Shown: positions 28,856-37,573 of the stretch, in pieces
Position numbering within the stretch: position 1 is the first letter of the stretch
Layout: each line of letters opens with the position of its first letter
Source: Vibrio algivorus
GTDB lineage: Bacteria > Pseudomonadota > Gammaproteobacteria > Enterobacterales > Vibrionaceae
Reading direction: 5' to 3'
DNA: 64,000 nucleotides
Assembly (NCBI RefSeq): GCF_002218005.2
Contig: NZ_AP018678.1
Span: 1,798,001-1,862,000, forward strand
Position numbers and translations under genes: made by a program
The notes under the pieces: model-generated
Seen by the model: only the letters and a program-made list of their open reading frames with translations
What the model was told of the DNA's origin: nothing
Databases searched by the model: none

Positions 28856-28941
28856 ATTTGTAACTATAACTCAATCTCAGCTATTCATTTATGACAGCAA
28901 GATTAAGTGGCTAGGGTCTGTTGAACCTAGGAGTTACGATA

Positions 28942-29670
28942 TTAAGCTTCTTCTACGAAACCGTCTTTATCAGCAACTGCAGCTACGTCTTTGTTACGAC
29001 CTTCAGTTACCGCTTGACCAGCAGCGTTTAGGTATAGTTGTACCGCACGGATTGCATCGTCGTTACCAGGGATAACGAAATCTACGCCATCTGGGTCAGA
29101 GTTTGTATCTACAACAGCAAATACTGGGATACCTAGGTTGTTTGCTTCTTTAATAGCAATGTGCTCGTGATCAGCATCGATTACGAATAGTGCGTCAGGT
29201 AGGCCACCCATGTTTTTGATACCACCAAGAGATTTCTCTAGCTTATCCATTTCACGGGTACGCATTAGAGCTTCTTTCTTAGTTAGTTTTTCAAAAGTGC
29301 CGTCTTGAGCTTGAGCTTCGAAATCTTTCAGACGCTTGATTGATTGACGAACAGTTTTGTAGTTAGTCAACATGCCGCCTAACCAGCGGTTGTTTACGTA
29401 GTACTGGTTGCTGTTGATAGCTGCTTCTTTTACTGCTTCAGAAGCTGCGCGCTTAGTACCAACGAAAAGAACTTTACCTTTACGCTCACCGATTTTGCCT
29501 AGCTCAGCTAGTGCATCGTTGAACATTGGAACTGTTTGTTCTAGGTTGATGATATGAACTTTGTTACGAGCGCCAAAGATGAATGGCTTCATTTTTGGGT
29601 TCCAGTAACGAGTTTGGTGACCAAAGTGAACACCAGCTTTAAGCATATCGCGCATTGATACAGTTGCCAT
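28942..29670 (-). CDS. rpsB: 30S ribosomal protein S2
   Basis: Small-subunit protein S2. Hallmarks: MLKAGVHFGHQTRYWNPKM at the N terminus, the RWLGGMLTNYKT segment and PDALFVIDADHEHIAI. Length is 242 residues (E. coli 241). The ribosome site AGAGGATTATATA precedes the ATG and lies just after a small GGGG/CCCC hairpin. It is divergent from map with a 364-bp intergenic region. Confidence 0.97.
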   Translation of the reverse strand: MATVSMRDMLKAGVHFGHQTRYWNPKMKPFIFGARNKVHIINLEQTVPMFNDALAELGKIGERKGKVLFVGTKRAASEAVKEAAINSNQYYVNNRWLGGMLTNYKTVRQSIKRLKDFEAQAQDGTFEKLTKKEALMRTREMDKLEKSLGGIKNMGGLPDALFVIDADHEHIAIKEANNLGIPVFAVVDTNSDPDGVDFVIPGNDDAIRAVQLYLNAAGQAVTEGRNKDVAAVADKDGFVEEA

Positions 29671-29870
29671 TATATAATCCTCTATATGGGGTTAGGCCTC
29701 CACATCCCCCATGATACCGACCCTTTCGCTATAAATAAGCTTAAAAGAGCACCCCGGATCACGTGTCGGAATGTGTGTGATTTAAGAAATAAGTATATGA
29801 AACCCACACTACTTCGCCTTAAAAAGGAGAAAGTAGTTACAGATTTCGGTGCGCTTTATATCATAAAAGC
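29671..29870 (-). promoter_or_regulatory. rpsB leader, candidate S2 autoregulatory region
   Basis: Long leader upstream of rpsB. A hairpin with arms ATGGGG/CCCCAT (29686-29712) encloses GGAGGCCTAA just before the ribosome site. Further up, TATGATATAAAG (29855-29866, minus strand) looks like a -10 region, without a clear -35. Gammaproteobacterial rpsB leaders are known to bind S2 for feedback control; that this one does so is inference. The rest of the gap to map (29871-30034) shows no gene. A 63-residue open frame on the plus strand here was not accepted. Confidence 0.45.
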
Positions 29871-30034
29871 CAGTTAGAACACCAGAAAAACTGACCTTTT
29901 CGAGGTGAGATTTTTTGTTGATTTATCATTTATTCTGCCAAATAAAGAGATTTATCCTAGATGCTAACGGATTTCAATTGCGATTAGAGCCCACTGTTAA
30001 TACACTAGACACAAAGAGATAACGGATACTAATT

Positions 30035-30913
30035 ATGTCGATCAAAATTAACACCGCTGAAGAAATTGAAAAAATGCGCGTTGCTTGTAAGCTCGCAGCC
30101 GAAGTTTTAGAAATGATTGAACCCCACATCAAAGAAGGGGTTACCACCGAAGAACTTGATAAAATCTGCCATAACTATGCCCTAGAAAAAGGCGCTTACT
30201 CAGCACCTCTTGACTACCATGGCTATCCAAAATCAATTTGTACTTCGATCAATCATATTGTTTGTCACGGTATTCCAGCAAGCCAAGATGAAATAGGCAG
30301 CAATGGCCAAGTTAAGCCTGCAGTTTTAAAAAATGGTGATATTGTCAACCTAGACATCACAGTGATCATTCCGAACGATCCAAATGCCGATCTTAGCGTT
30401 CGCCCTGAAGGTTACTATGGTGATACTTCTAAGATGTTCCTAGTAGGTGATGTTTCTCCTGCCGATAAACGCTTATGTATGGTGACTCAAGAAGCACTTT
30501 ATGTTGGCATGCGTAAAGTAAAACCTGGTGCAACCATTGGCGATATTGGTACTGCCATTGAAAAATACATCAAAGACAACAACAAAAAGAACCCTCGCAA
30601 TAAATTTTCGATTGTGAAAGATTTTTGTGGTCATGGAATCAGTGATGAGTTTCATTCAGAACCTCAAGTTGTGCATTACCGAAACTCAGACCGTCGTGTC
30701 ATGAAAGAAGGTATGATCTTCACCATTGAACCTATGATCAACGCAGGTAAATTTGGCGTAACCGTTGATGCTGAAGACGATTGGACGGTTTATACAGGCG
30801 ATGGCAAAAACTCAGCACAATATGAGCATACTATTCTTGTCACTAAATCGGGTTGTGAAGTAATGACATTACGCTCGGAAGAATCTATTCCTCGTTTAAT
30901 GAACAATATCTAA
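30035..30913 (+). CDS. map: Type I methionine aminopeptidase
   Basis: Removes the initiator Met from new proteins. The five metal ligands can be placed: Asp in NLDITV, Asp in YYGDTSKMF, His in CGHGISDEFH, Glu in FTIEPMIN and Glu in QYEHTILV. Length is 292 residues, about 28 more than E. coli (264). The extra residues lie mainly in an insertion around PNDPNADLSVRPEGYY and before IVKDFCGHG; the motif GISDEFH differs from the usual GIGRxFH. The final base of the TAA stop is the first base of a (AACTCG)6 array. Confidence 0.94.
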   Translation: MSIKINTAEEIEKMRVACKLAAEVLEMIEPHIKEGVTTEELDKICHNYALEKGAYSAPLDYHGYPKSICTSINHIVCHGIPASQDEIGSNGQVKPAVLKNGDIVNLDITVIIPNDPNADLSVRPEGYYGDTSKMFLVGDVSPADKRLCMVTQEALYVGMRKVKPGATIGDIGTAIEKYIKDNNKKNPRNKFSIVKDFCGHGISDEFHSEPQVVHYRNSDRRVMKEGMIFTIEPMINAGKFGVTVDAEDDWTVYTGDGKNSAQYEHTILVTKSGCEVMTLRSEESIPRLMNNI

Positions 30914-30948
30914 ACTCGAACTCGAACTCGAACTCGAACTCGAACTCG
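30913..30948. repeat. Tandem array (AACTCG)6 starting in the map stop codon
   Basis: Six perfect copies of a 6-bp unit. The first base is the last A of the map stop TAA. The array is followed after seven bases by the map terminator. Confidence 0.95.
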
Positions 30949-30955
30949 AAAAATG

Positions 30956-30989
30956 AAGCCTTTATCTCTATTCTGATAAAGGCTTTTTT
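30956..30989 (+). terminator. Terminator of map
   Basis: An 11-bp perfect stem AAGCCTTTATC with an eight-base loop is followed by a T run. Confidence 0.92.
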
Positions 30990-31046
30990 ATTATCTGCAA
31001 TACAGGTACTATCGAATTAGATTTACTTGTTGCAAGGAATGCATTC

Positions 31047-33674
31047 ATGACTTATCAGTCTCCAGTCTCTCTCGATGATCAACAACTGTCATCCATGGCT
31101 CTTAAACAGCAATTGGAACAGTTTTCTCAGCACCAAAAACAAGCCTTTTTAGAACAGCGACAGCCTGTCCAAGATTTGGTATATGAACGTTCTGCTTATA
31201 TGGACTCCATACTTCAGCGCTTATGGGACTTTTTTGGCTTTGCACAAGTAAATTCACTTAGCTTAATTGCGGTGGGAGGCTATGGTCGTTCGGAACTTCA
31301 TCCTCTGTCTGATATTGATATCCTGGTATTATCAGAAAAGAAAATCTCTGATGAAGTAAACAAAAAAATCAGTGAATTCATCACTCTACTATGGGATCTG
31401 CACTTAGAAGTTGGCCATAGTGTCCGAACCTTAAAGGAATGTATCCACGTCGGTAAAGATGATTTAACCGTTGCAACTAATTTACAAGAAGCGCGTTTTT
31501 TATGTGGATGTGAAGATACCTACAATCAACTCATTGAACAGATTTCATCGGCTAGCTTTTGGCCTAGTGATGTTTTCTATGAAGCCAAGCTTGAAGAACA
31601 ACGTGAACGACACGCTCGCTATCACGACACAACATATAATTTAGAGCCAGATATTAAATCTAGTCCCGGTGGCCTGCGAGACATTCACACTTTAAGTTGG
31701 GTTGCCCGTCGTCATTTCGGCGCGACCTCACTACGTGAAATGAGTTACGCTGGTTTTTTAACTGACGCTGAATATCGCGAATTATTGGAGTGTCAAAACT
31801 TCTTATGGCGTGTTCGCTTTGCACTACATATTGAATTAAAACGTTATGACAACCGCTTAACCTTTGGCCATCAAGCTAACGTGGCAGAAAATTTAGGTTT
31901 TACCGGTGAAGGTAACCGTGCCATCGAAATGATGATGAAAGAGTTTTACCGGACATTACGTCGGGTTGCCGAACTCAATAAAATGCTGCTCAAGCTCTTT
32001 GATCAAGCCATTATGAGTAAAGGCAAGCTGCCAGATGCGGTCATCATTTCGGATGACTTTCAGCGCCGCGGATCATTAATTGAAGCGAGAAAACCAGCTC
32101 TATTCCAAGCAAGGCCTGAAACCATTTTGGACATGTTTTTACATATTGCCAATGATTCAACCATTGAAGGTGTTAGCCCACCAACCTTGCGCCAGCTACG
32201 TACTGCAAGACGTAGGCTCAACCGATTCTTACACACTATTCCTGCTGCCCGTGAAAAATTCATGGCGCTCATTAATCACCCCAATTCGTTACATAAAGCT
32301 TTCAGTTTAATGCATCGCTTGGGAGTATTAGCGGCATATTTACCCCAATGGAGCCAAATCGTTGGCCAAATGCAGTTTGACCTATTTCACGTCTATACCG
32401 TCGATGAACACAGCATGCGGGTACTCAAGCATATCCACTCGTTTAGTAATATCGACAACCATGATAAACATCCAATATGTTGCGATGTTTATCCTAGAAT
32501 GCAGAAGAAAAACTTACTGATTATTGCTGCGATATTCCATGATATTGGTAAAGGCCGCGGTGGTGATCACTCTGAAATTGGTGCTGTAGAAGCCTACGAT
32601 TTTTGCATTGAACACGACCTTTCAAAACCTGAAGCTAAGTTAGTTTCTTGGTTAGTTCAAAACCATTTATTAATGTCTGTCACCGCGCAAAGACGTGATA
32701 TTTACGACCCTGATGTCATCACCGAGTTTGCCAAAAAAGTACGCGATGAAGAATACCTAGAAAATCTGGTGTGCTTAACCGTTGCCGATATCTGTGCGAC
32801 CAATCCAGAGCTATGGAATAGTTGGAAACGGACACTACTTGCTGAGCTATTTTACTCAACCCAACGCGCCTTACGTCGGGGGTTAGAAAACCCGGTTGAT
32901 CTGCGTGACCGTATTCGCCATAACCAACACATGGCGGCTGCAATGCTACGTAAAGAAAACTTCAGCCCAAGAGAAATTGAAGTGCTATGGCAACGATTTA
33001 AAGCTGACTACTTTTTACGACATACTGCGAAACAAATCGCATGGCATAGTGAGCACCTACTTACGCACCCAGCAGATAAACCACTTGTCTTAATCAGTAA
33101 AAATGCCACACGCGGTGGTACAGAAGTTTTCATTTACGCAAAAGATAAAGCGAGCTTATTTGGTATGATGGCCGCCGAACTAGATCGTCGAAATTTAAGT
33201 ATTCATGATGCTCAAGTTATGACCAGCAAAGATGGTTATGCTCTAGACACCTTTATGGTTCTCGACCAAAATGGAGACCCCGTTGAAGATGTCCGCCACG
33301 AGCAAATCAAACAATATCTCACTGATGTACTAAATGGAAAAATCAGCGCCAATACTCGTTCACGCAGAGTCCCTAACAAACTCAAACACTTCCATGTTAA
33401 AACTCGTGTCGATTTCATCCCAACACGTACAGGAAAACGCAGTTTAATGGAACTTGTTGCTCTTGATACCCCAGGGCTTTTAGCAACAATTGGCCAAGTC
33501 TTTGCCAAACTAGGTGTAAACTTACATGGCGCAAAAATCACCACTATAGGAGAGCGAGCAGAAGATTTATTTATCCTCACCTCACCTAGCGGAGGTCGAT
33601 TAGAGTCGGAGGTAGAAGAGGCACTAAAAATTGAATTGGTTGAGGCAATTAAAACTTTATCACCACATGAATAG
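31047..33674 (+). CDS. glnD: PII uridylyltransferase/uridylyl-removing enzyme
   Basis: Primary glutamine sensor: uridylylates PII (glnB, 7894-8232) at low glutamine and removes UMP at high glutamine. Domains in order: nucleotidyltransferase with GGYGRSELHPLSDID (77-91, D89 and D91), a linker, HD domain with IFHDIGKGRGGDHSEIG near residue 495-510, and two C-terminal ACT domains (about 690-770 and 800-875) that bind glutamine. Length is 875 residues (E. coli 890). The map-glnD adjacency is standard, although here both are on the same strand. AAGGAATGCATTC precedes the ATG. Confidence 0.96.
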   Translation: MTYQSPVSLDDQQLSSMALKQQLEQFSQHQKQAFLEQRQPVQDLVYERSAYMDSILQRLWDFFGFAQVNSLSLIAVGGYGRSELHPLSDIDILVLSEKKISDEVNKKISEFITLLWDLHLEVGHSVRTLKECIHVGKDDLTVATNLQEARFLCGCEDTYNQLIEQISSASFWPSDVFYEAKLEEQRERHARYHDTTYNLEPDIKSSPGGLRDIHTLSWVARRHFGATSLREMSYAGFLTDAEYRELLECQNFLWRVRFALHIELKRYDNRLTFGHQANVAENLGFTGEGNRAIEMMMKEFYRTLRRVAELNKMLLKLFDQAIMSKGKLPDAVIISDDFQRRGSLIEARKPALFQARPETILDMFLHIANDSTIEGVSPPTLRQLRTARRRLNRFLHTIPAAREKFMALINHPNSLHKAFSLMHRLGVLAAYLPQWSQIVGQMQFDLFHVYTVDEHSMRVLKHIHSFSNIDNHDKHPICCDVYPRMQKKNLLIIAAIFHDIGKGRGGDHSEIGAVEAYDFCIEHDLSKPEAKLVSWLVQNHLLMSVTAQRRDIYDPDVITEFAKKVRDEEYLENLVCLTVADICATNPELWNSWKRTLLAELFYSTQRALRRGLENPVDLRDRIRHNQHMAAAMLRKENFSPREIEVLWQRFKADYFLRHTAKQIAWHSEHLLTHPADKPLVLISKNATRGGTEVFIYAKDKASLFGMMAAELDRRNLSIHDAQVMTSKDGYALDTFMVLDQNGDPVEDVRHEQIKQYLTDVLNGKISANTRSRRVPNKLKHFHVKTRVDFIPTRTGKRSLMELVALDTPGLLATIGQVFAKLGVNLHGAKITTIGERAEDLFILTSPSGGRLESEVEEALKIELVEAIKTLSPHE

Positions 33675-33759
33675 TTATTGCTTATCACTATACTGAAAGT
33701 AAACAGCAACATTCGTCTTTTGTTCTAACCCTTTTGTTTTAACCAGAGGTAAATGATTT

Positions 33760-34143
33760 ATGTATCCAAACTTAAAGAAACTTGGTATTCCAGACACATC
33801 TCTCATTGCGCGTTACAGCTTGCGCCAAGAAGCTCAAGTCGATGTATTAAAAGTTTACTTTCATAAACAAAAAGGTGAACTATTTGCCAAAAGCTTAAAA
33901 TTCAAATACCCACGTCAGCGCAAAAATATTCGGGTAAATAACCAATCAGGCCAATATAAAGAAACCACAGAAGTGAGCCCAAACCTCACCCAAGTGATGA
34001 CTGAGCTTAACCAGATAACTAAACCCAAAGAATTAGACAGTACTGATATCAAGCACAAAATCTTGACCGACTTACGTCACCTAGAAAAAGTAGTGGCTGG
34101 GAAAATTGCAGAGATAGAAGCAGATTTAGAGAAGCTGAAATAA
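33760..34143 (+). CDS. yaeH: YaeH-like UPF0325/DUF3461 family protein
   Basis: Function unknown. The protein (127 residues) closely follows E. coli YaeH (128): MYPNLKKLGI start, RYSLRQEAQVDVLKVYF, FAKSLKFKYPRQRK, then SPNLTQVMTELNQI and a charged C-terminal helix LRHLEKVVAGKIAEIEADLE. It is basic and probably helical, with no signal peptide or membrane segment. In E. coli yaeH lies near map and glnD as well, so the neighbourhood supports the call. Confidence 0.88.
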   Translation: MYPNLKKLGIPDTSLIARYSLRQEAQVDVLKVYFHKQKGELFAKSLKFKYPRQRKNIRVNNQSGQYKETTEVSPNLTQVMTELNQITKPKELDSTDIKHKILTDLRHLEKVVAGKIAEIEADLEKLK

Positions 34144-34178
34144 GGGAATAGATAGCCACATCTCTGTAACTCAAATAA

Positions 34179-34295
34179 CGTCATTCCGTACATGAGTCTA
34201 AGCGAAGAAGATACGGAATCTCCTACTACACATTAAGTTTCCCATCGCTGTTGGAGATCCTGAACTGCGCTCCTACGTCGCTTTTCAGGATGACG
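34179..34295. repeat. REP-like element with CGTCATTCC ends
   Basis: Starts CGTCATTCC and ends AGGATGACG, which is nearly its complement. Inside is a second potential stem, GATCCTGAA with TTTTCAGGATG. It forms most of the gap between the yaeH-like gene and truC; no terminator with a clear T run was seen here. Probably a non-coding palindromic element. Confidence 0.6.
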
Positions 34296-34311
34296 CTCTA
34301 TTTCATGTATT

Positions 34312-34407
34312 GAGGAGCTCGCTTTTCCGAGTTACGAGAAGTAAAACTCCCGAGATTCGAGCACCGATACATTTTGTACTCGTAACACGAAACACACTAC
34401 TCGAAAC
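34312..34407. repeat. Degenerate CGAGTTACGAG-type repeat region overlapping the truC end
   Basis: Multiple decayed units on both strands (CCGAGTTACGAG, CCCGAGATTCGAG, ACTCGTAACACGAAAC). Its right end, CTCGAAACA, is the complement of TGTTTCGAG, which encodes the last three residues (Cys-Phe-Glu) of TruC and touches its TAG stop. The unit GTTTCGA is the same as in the arrays at 45685 and 62209. Confidence 0.65.
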
Positions 34408-35185
34408 AGATCTTCCAATCAAACTCTTCAACGAGCGTTAACCACACCTCATCAAACTTCGCTTCAATGGCGATATTCTCATCCGTGTAAGGGTGGACAA
34501 ACTCTAACTTACTGGCATGTAACATTAGGCGATTTGCGTTATAAACCTCTCTAAATAGACGGTTTTGTTTACCATCACCATGAGAAGTATCCCCTAATAT
34601 TGGATGACGTAAGTGCGCCATGTGACGACGTAATTGATGTTTACGACCGGTTAGTGGTGTCATTTCTACCAAACAAAAACGACTAGTTGGAAAGCGGCCC
34701 GTTGAGTGGGGAACTTCAACTTTAGACAATGGTTGGTAGTCAGTAATAGCGGACTGAGCTTCAACCTCTTTTGATGCAAATTTATCAGCGATTTTGTCCT
34801 GCTCTTTTTTCAGCGGGTAATCAAGGCGATCTCCCTCCTCAATCCAACCACGTACAATTGCATGATAAGTTTTGGTGAATTGATGTTCAGCAAACATTGG
34901 TGCTGCTTTTGAGGCAAATTCACTCGATAATGCGAACAACAAAACACCAGACGTTGGACGATCAAGTCGATGCAAAGGGAACACATGCTGGCCAATTTGA
35001 TCTCGCAAGGTCTGCATCACAAATTGCGTCTCATGACGGTCAAGCCACGAACGATGTACTAACATTCCAGCTGGCTTATTGACCGCGATAAAATACTCGT
35101 CACGATAAACCACTTCTAGCTCTATCGTTTCAACAACGGCCTCTTGTGAGTCCCTCATCAACTCAGGGTTATTTTCTACATTCAT
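34397..35185 (-). CDS. truC: tRNA pseudouridine(65) synthase TruC
   Basis: Isomerises U65 in tRNA(Ile) and tRNA(Asp). RluA-type pseudouridine synthase: the motif HRLDRPTSG places the catalytic Asp at 75, and AVNKPAGMLVHRSWLDR is characteristic of TruC. Length is 262 residues (E. coli 260), with about 20 additional residues at the N terminus. It overlaps the yqcC-like gene upstream by four bases (ATGA), as in E. coli where yqcC and truC are also paired. The last codons are made of the GTTTCGA repeat unit, so the C terminus may have been rewritten by a repeat. Confidence 0.94.
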   Translation of the reverse strand: MNVENNPELMRDSQEAVVETIELEVVYRDEYFIAVNKPAGMLVHRSWLDRHETQFVMQTLRDQIGQHVFPLHRLDRPTSGVLLFALSSEFASKAAPMFAEHQFTKTYHAIVRGWIEEGDRLDYPLKKEQDKIADKFASKEVEAQSAITDYQPLSKVEVPHSTGRFPTSRFCLVEMTPLTGRKHQLRRHMAHLRHPILGDTSHGDGKQNRLFREVYNANRLMLHASKLEFVHPYTDENIAIEAKFDEVWLTLVEEFDWKICFE

Positions 35186-35496
35186 CTCACGGTTTCATCT
35201 AATTGATTTAGGATAGGTAACAAGGCATCACGATGATCTTTATCTGTCATGGCTTGCTCAAAATAAGGGCTGACTTCAAAGCCAATCGGCACTTCTGATT
35301 GTGATTCAATAAGCTCGTGCATTTTAGGTAGAAAAATCCATTGCAACCATTGGGTTGGTTGAAGTGTATCTAATGCAAATGGTTGGTCGCTACTTAACGC
35401 TTTCTGAGTCGGCGGTTCCTCTTCCCATAACGACAATTGAATCAGTTGATCTTCAAGCTGCTCAAGTACATCGGTTAATTCAATATATTCGTTCAT
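35182..35496 (-). CDS. YqcC-like protein (DUF446 type)
   Basis: Small helical protein of unknown function, related to E. coli YqcC, which also lies next to truC. The start at 35496 (MNEYIELTDVLEQLEDQLI, 104 residues) was chosen because the upstream open frame runs into the 267-bp repeat element. Typical features: LEEQL-like amphipathic N-terminal helix, W in LSLWEE, and the core QPFALDTLQPTQWLQWIFLPKM. It overlaps truC by four bases. The element starts 29 bp upstream, so it lies in the promoter zone of this operon. Confidence 0.85.
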   Translation of the reverse strand: MNEYIELTDVLEQLEDQLIQLSLWEEEPPTQKALSSDQPFALDTLQPTQWLQWIFLPKMHELIESQSEVPIGFEVSPYFEQAMTDKDHRDALLPILNQLDETVR

Positions 35497-35525
35497 TTTG
35501 TTCCCACCCCTTGATATTCTGGGTA

Positions 35526-35792
35526 TATACCCAAGTGACTTCAAGATACAGAATTCAGAGCTATCATCCAAACCTTTAGGCAAGGAAGAATGGCGAAGGA
35601 ATGTAAGCACCTTTCAAACCAATCTGACACGGCATAAAGGTTTGAATGAAGCTCCCGAAGGGCAAGTTAAAACAAGCTTTATACGGCGTTAAATTGAATA
35701 GAGATGGAATAACCATGATCATATTCAATTTTCCTTGTCTAAAGCTTGTTTTATTCTTGCTGAAACTCGCATCTTGAAGTGACTTGGGTATA
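35526..35792. mobile_element. 267-bp MITE-like element, copy 1
   Basis: Terminal inverted repeats TATACCCAAGTGACTTCAAG and the complement at the right end. The interior is nearly identical to the element at 51145-51410, in the same orientation, with about a dozen differences. Nested inverted repeats (AAAACAAGCTTTA with TAAAGCTTGTTTT; TTTAGGCAAG with CTTGTCTAAA) suggest a strong fold. No transposase and no credible gene inside, so it would need one in trans. It fills most of the gap 35497-35842. I saw no obvious target duplication. Confidence 0.8.
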
Positions 35793-35842
35793 AGATACCA
35801 TTTCATAACGAATTATATACTCGAATTAAACTGGAAGCTTAT

Positions 35843-36916
35843 ATGAATGCAATACACAACCTAAGCCAACTATTAGAACAAAGTCAGTGCCAGTTTAAAA
35901 TTTTTGATTTAGGGCGACGCATTCAAGCGATTGAAACCAAAGATTTCCAGCAAGTTGAAATGGGGCAAAAACCTTACCCTTACCCATTGCAGCGTCATGC
36001 CAACCTAGCCATTGCCTATTGGAATGACAGCCAGCAACCTTGGATTTGGTTCTTAAAATTCCCCCTCGATGAGCGCGGCCTACTCAATCAAACAGATATT
36101 GGTAATTTTTTAAAGTACGTGACAGAGGCTTTCTCGGTAAAAGCAAGTGGCGCACTGTTAACTCAAGACCTCACCGAAGAACAGCAACAGCATTTAGCCA
36201 ATAATCCATACACCTTCAAACCGAATGACGACAAAATGGCGGTTTTTCATAGTGTCATTCGAGCAGATTTATGCTTACCCACCAGCCAATATTATGAACA
36301 TGCTCAGCATTACTTTACTGGTGATTTAGGGTGGAATAATTGGCAAACTGTTGGCTTGCAAGGTATTACTGACATGTGTAGTCGATTGTCAGACCAGCAA
36401 AACGGTGTGGCGATTCGTAAGGCGCTAAGCAAACTTGCTGACGATAAAGCTAATCACCCAGCGTTATACGCTTTACTTGGCGCTTTAGAGCATGTTGAGA
36501 TCACCGACAAATTAGCCCAACGCTTATTAGAACTTGCTGAACAAGAATGTGGAAAAGCTCAACCAGATTTATTCTTATTGTCCGCGTATGTTCGCGCCTT
36601 ATCTGGAGCGAATTCTGATCAACTTATTGCTATCCTAGAAAAAGTGCTCGCCGATGAAAGGCTTTGTCACGCAGAAGTGTTAATTGCGATTGCCGGCCGT
36701 TGTTGGGCACAATTGAATACCGAAGCACGCGCAGTAAAATTCTTACTACGCCTAGCTCAGACCAAAAACCAAGATTTGTTTAATCAATTATTTGCCGATT
36801 TAGTCATGATCCCAGACTTGCGCTTTACCTTCTTACCACTATTAAGCCATACCCCAAGCCCTGAACTAGCGAATGCGCTTTACACGCTACAACAACAAAC
36901 TAAATCAGCACAATAA
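35843..36916 (+). CDS. DUF3549 family protein
   Basis: Conserved protein of unknown function found in vibrios and relatives. The 357-residue protein starts MNAIHNLSQLLEQSQCQ and has a globular N-terminal half with FDLGRRIQAIET, PWIWFLKFPLDERG and the conserved DLCLPTSQYY. A helical C-terminal half (about 170-350) follows, with repeated Leu/Ala helices. No signal peptide, metal motif or catalytic signature is evident. It begins a plus-strand run with the next three genes (34, 28 and 1 bp apart), probably one operon. The 267-bp repeat ends 50 bp before its start. Confidence 0.8.
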   Translation: MNAIHNLSQLLEQSQCQFKIFDLGRRIQAIETKDFQQVEMGQKPYPYPLQRHANLAIAYWNDSQQPWIWFLKFPLDERGLLNQTDIGNFLKYVTEAFSVKASGALLTQDLTEEQQQHLANNPYTFKPNDDKMAVFHSVIRADLCLPTSQYYEHAQHYFTGDLGWNNWQTVGLQGITDMCSRLSDQQNGVAIRKALSKLADDKANHPALYALLGALEHVEITDKLAQRLLELAEQECGKAQPDLFLLSAYVRALSGANSDQLIAILEKVLADERLCHAEVLIAIAGRCWAQLNTEARAVKFLLRLAQTKNQDLFNQLFADLVMIPDLRFTFLPLLSHTPSPELANALYTLQQQTKSAQ

Positions 36917-36950
36917 TTTCACGAGATAACAATATGGATAAAGGTAACCA

Positions 36951-37262
36951 ATGATAACCGACTTACTGATGATCCTTTTAGTTGTGTTCATCGCTTTCCT
37001 CTTCTGGCAGCAGCGTAGGCAATCAGAATTAGCACACAAGGCGATTGCTCGTCATTGCGAACAGCTCGATTTACAACTACTGTCAGTGTCGCTATTACGT
37101 TATCAATTACGCTTACCTGATGGGCGTTTTCAATTTCATTCTTTATATCAGTTTGAATTTTCTGCCCGTGGTGACGACTATTACCAAGGCCGAGCGATAA
37201 TGATTGGCTTTAAAGTCGCAAAATTTATGCTTCCCCCCTATCGTATAGTCGAAAATGATTAA
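36951..37262 (+). CDS. DUF3301 family single-pass membrane protein
   Basis: 103 residues; unknown function. An N-terminal hydrophobic helix (LLMILLVVFIAFLFW, about 5-20) is followed by a basic stretch and a short soluble domain with LQLLSVSLLRYQLRLPDG and YQFEFSARGDDYYQGRA. This matches my recollection of DUF3301. The helix starts almost at the N terminus and is followed by positive charge (QQRRQ), implying that the domain is cytoplasmic. Second gene of the DUF3549 cluster. Confidence 0.75.
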   Translation: MITDLLMILLVVFIAFLFWQQRRQSELAHKAIARHCEQLDLQLLSVSLLRYQLRLPDGRFQFHSLYQFEFSARGDDYYQGRAIMIGFKVAKFMLPPYRIVEND

Positions 37263-37290
37263 CCTCAGGTTTGAATAAGAGAGTCTACAT

Positions 37291-37572
37291 ATGCAAACAC
37301 ACAACATTACCGAAGAACTGCACAGAGTACTGTCTGCCATTACCGAGGAAGGAAAAGAGCCAAGCGTGGCATTGGTTAAATCCAGACTTTCTATGCCAGT
37401 ACCCATGCCGGCAATTATTGCCACTTTAAAATCTTGGAAGTCATCCAACAAGGTGCCAAAAGTGGAAATTGCCAATGACAAAAACACCCTCTCAGCAGAA
37501 GAACGTATTTCACAATTAGAAAAGCAAGTTCAAGAATTGACTCAACGCTTAATCGCGCTAGAAGGGAAATAA
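37291..37572 (+). CDS. Hypothetical protein with possible winged-helix N terminus and coiled-coil tail
   Basis: 93 residues; not a family I can name firmly. The first half (ITEELHRVLSAITEEGKEP to PMPAIIATLKSWK) resembles the small helix-turn-helix of KfrA-type proteins, and the last 25 residues form a heptad coiled coil (RISQLEKQVQELTQRLIALE). A small DNA-binding dimer is possible, but this is inference. It ends one base before the UPF0178 gene, whose ribosome site lies inside it, so the two are translationally coupled. Confidence 0.7.
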   Translation: MQTHNITEELHRVLSAITEEGKEPSVALVKSRLSMPVPMPAIIATLKSWKSSNKVPKVEIANDKNTLSAEERISQLEKQVQELTQRLIALEGK

Positions 37573-37573
37573 C

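Noticed and set aside
16383..29670. Horizontal transfer of the essential-gene block
   Set aside because: Gene content, order and apparent codon use look uniform; no integrase, tRNA or flanking direct repeat was seen.
29686..29877. 63-residue open frame in the rpsB leader on the plus strand
   Set aside because: It runs opposite to rpsB through its leader and has no family likeness or clear ribosome site; the region is better explained as leader and promoter.
33236..33712. 158-residue open frame antisense to the end of glnD
   Set aside because: Shadow of a well-conserved gene, low complexity, rich in Ser, Thr and Arg; no family.
35498..35806. Open frames inside the 267-bp element (both strands)
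   Set aside because: They differ between the two copies because of indels, have no ribosome site, and match nothing I know.
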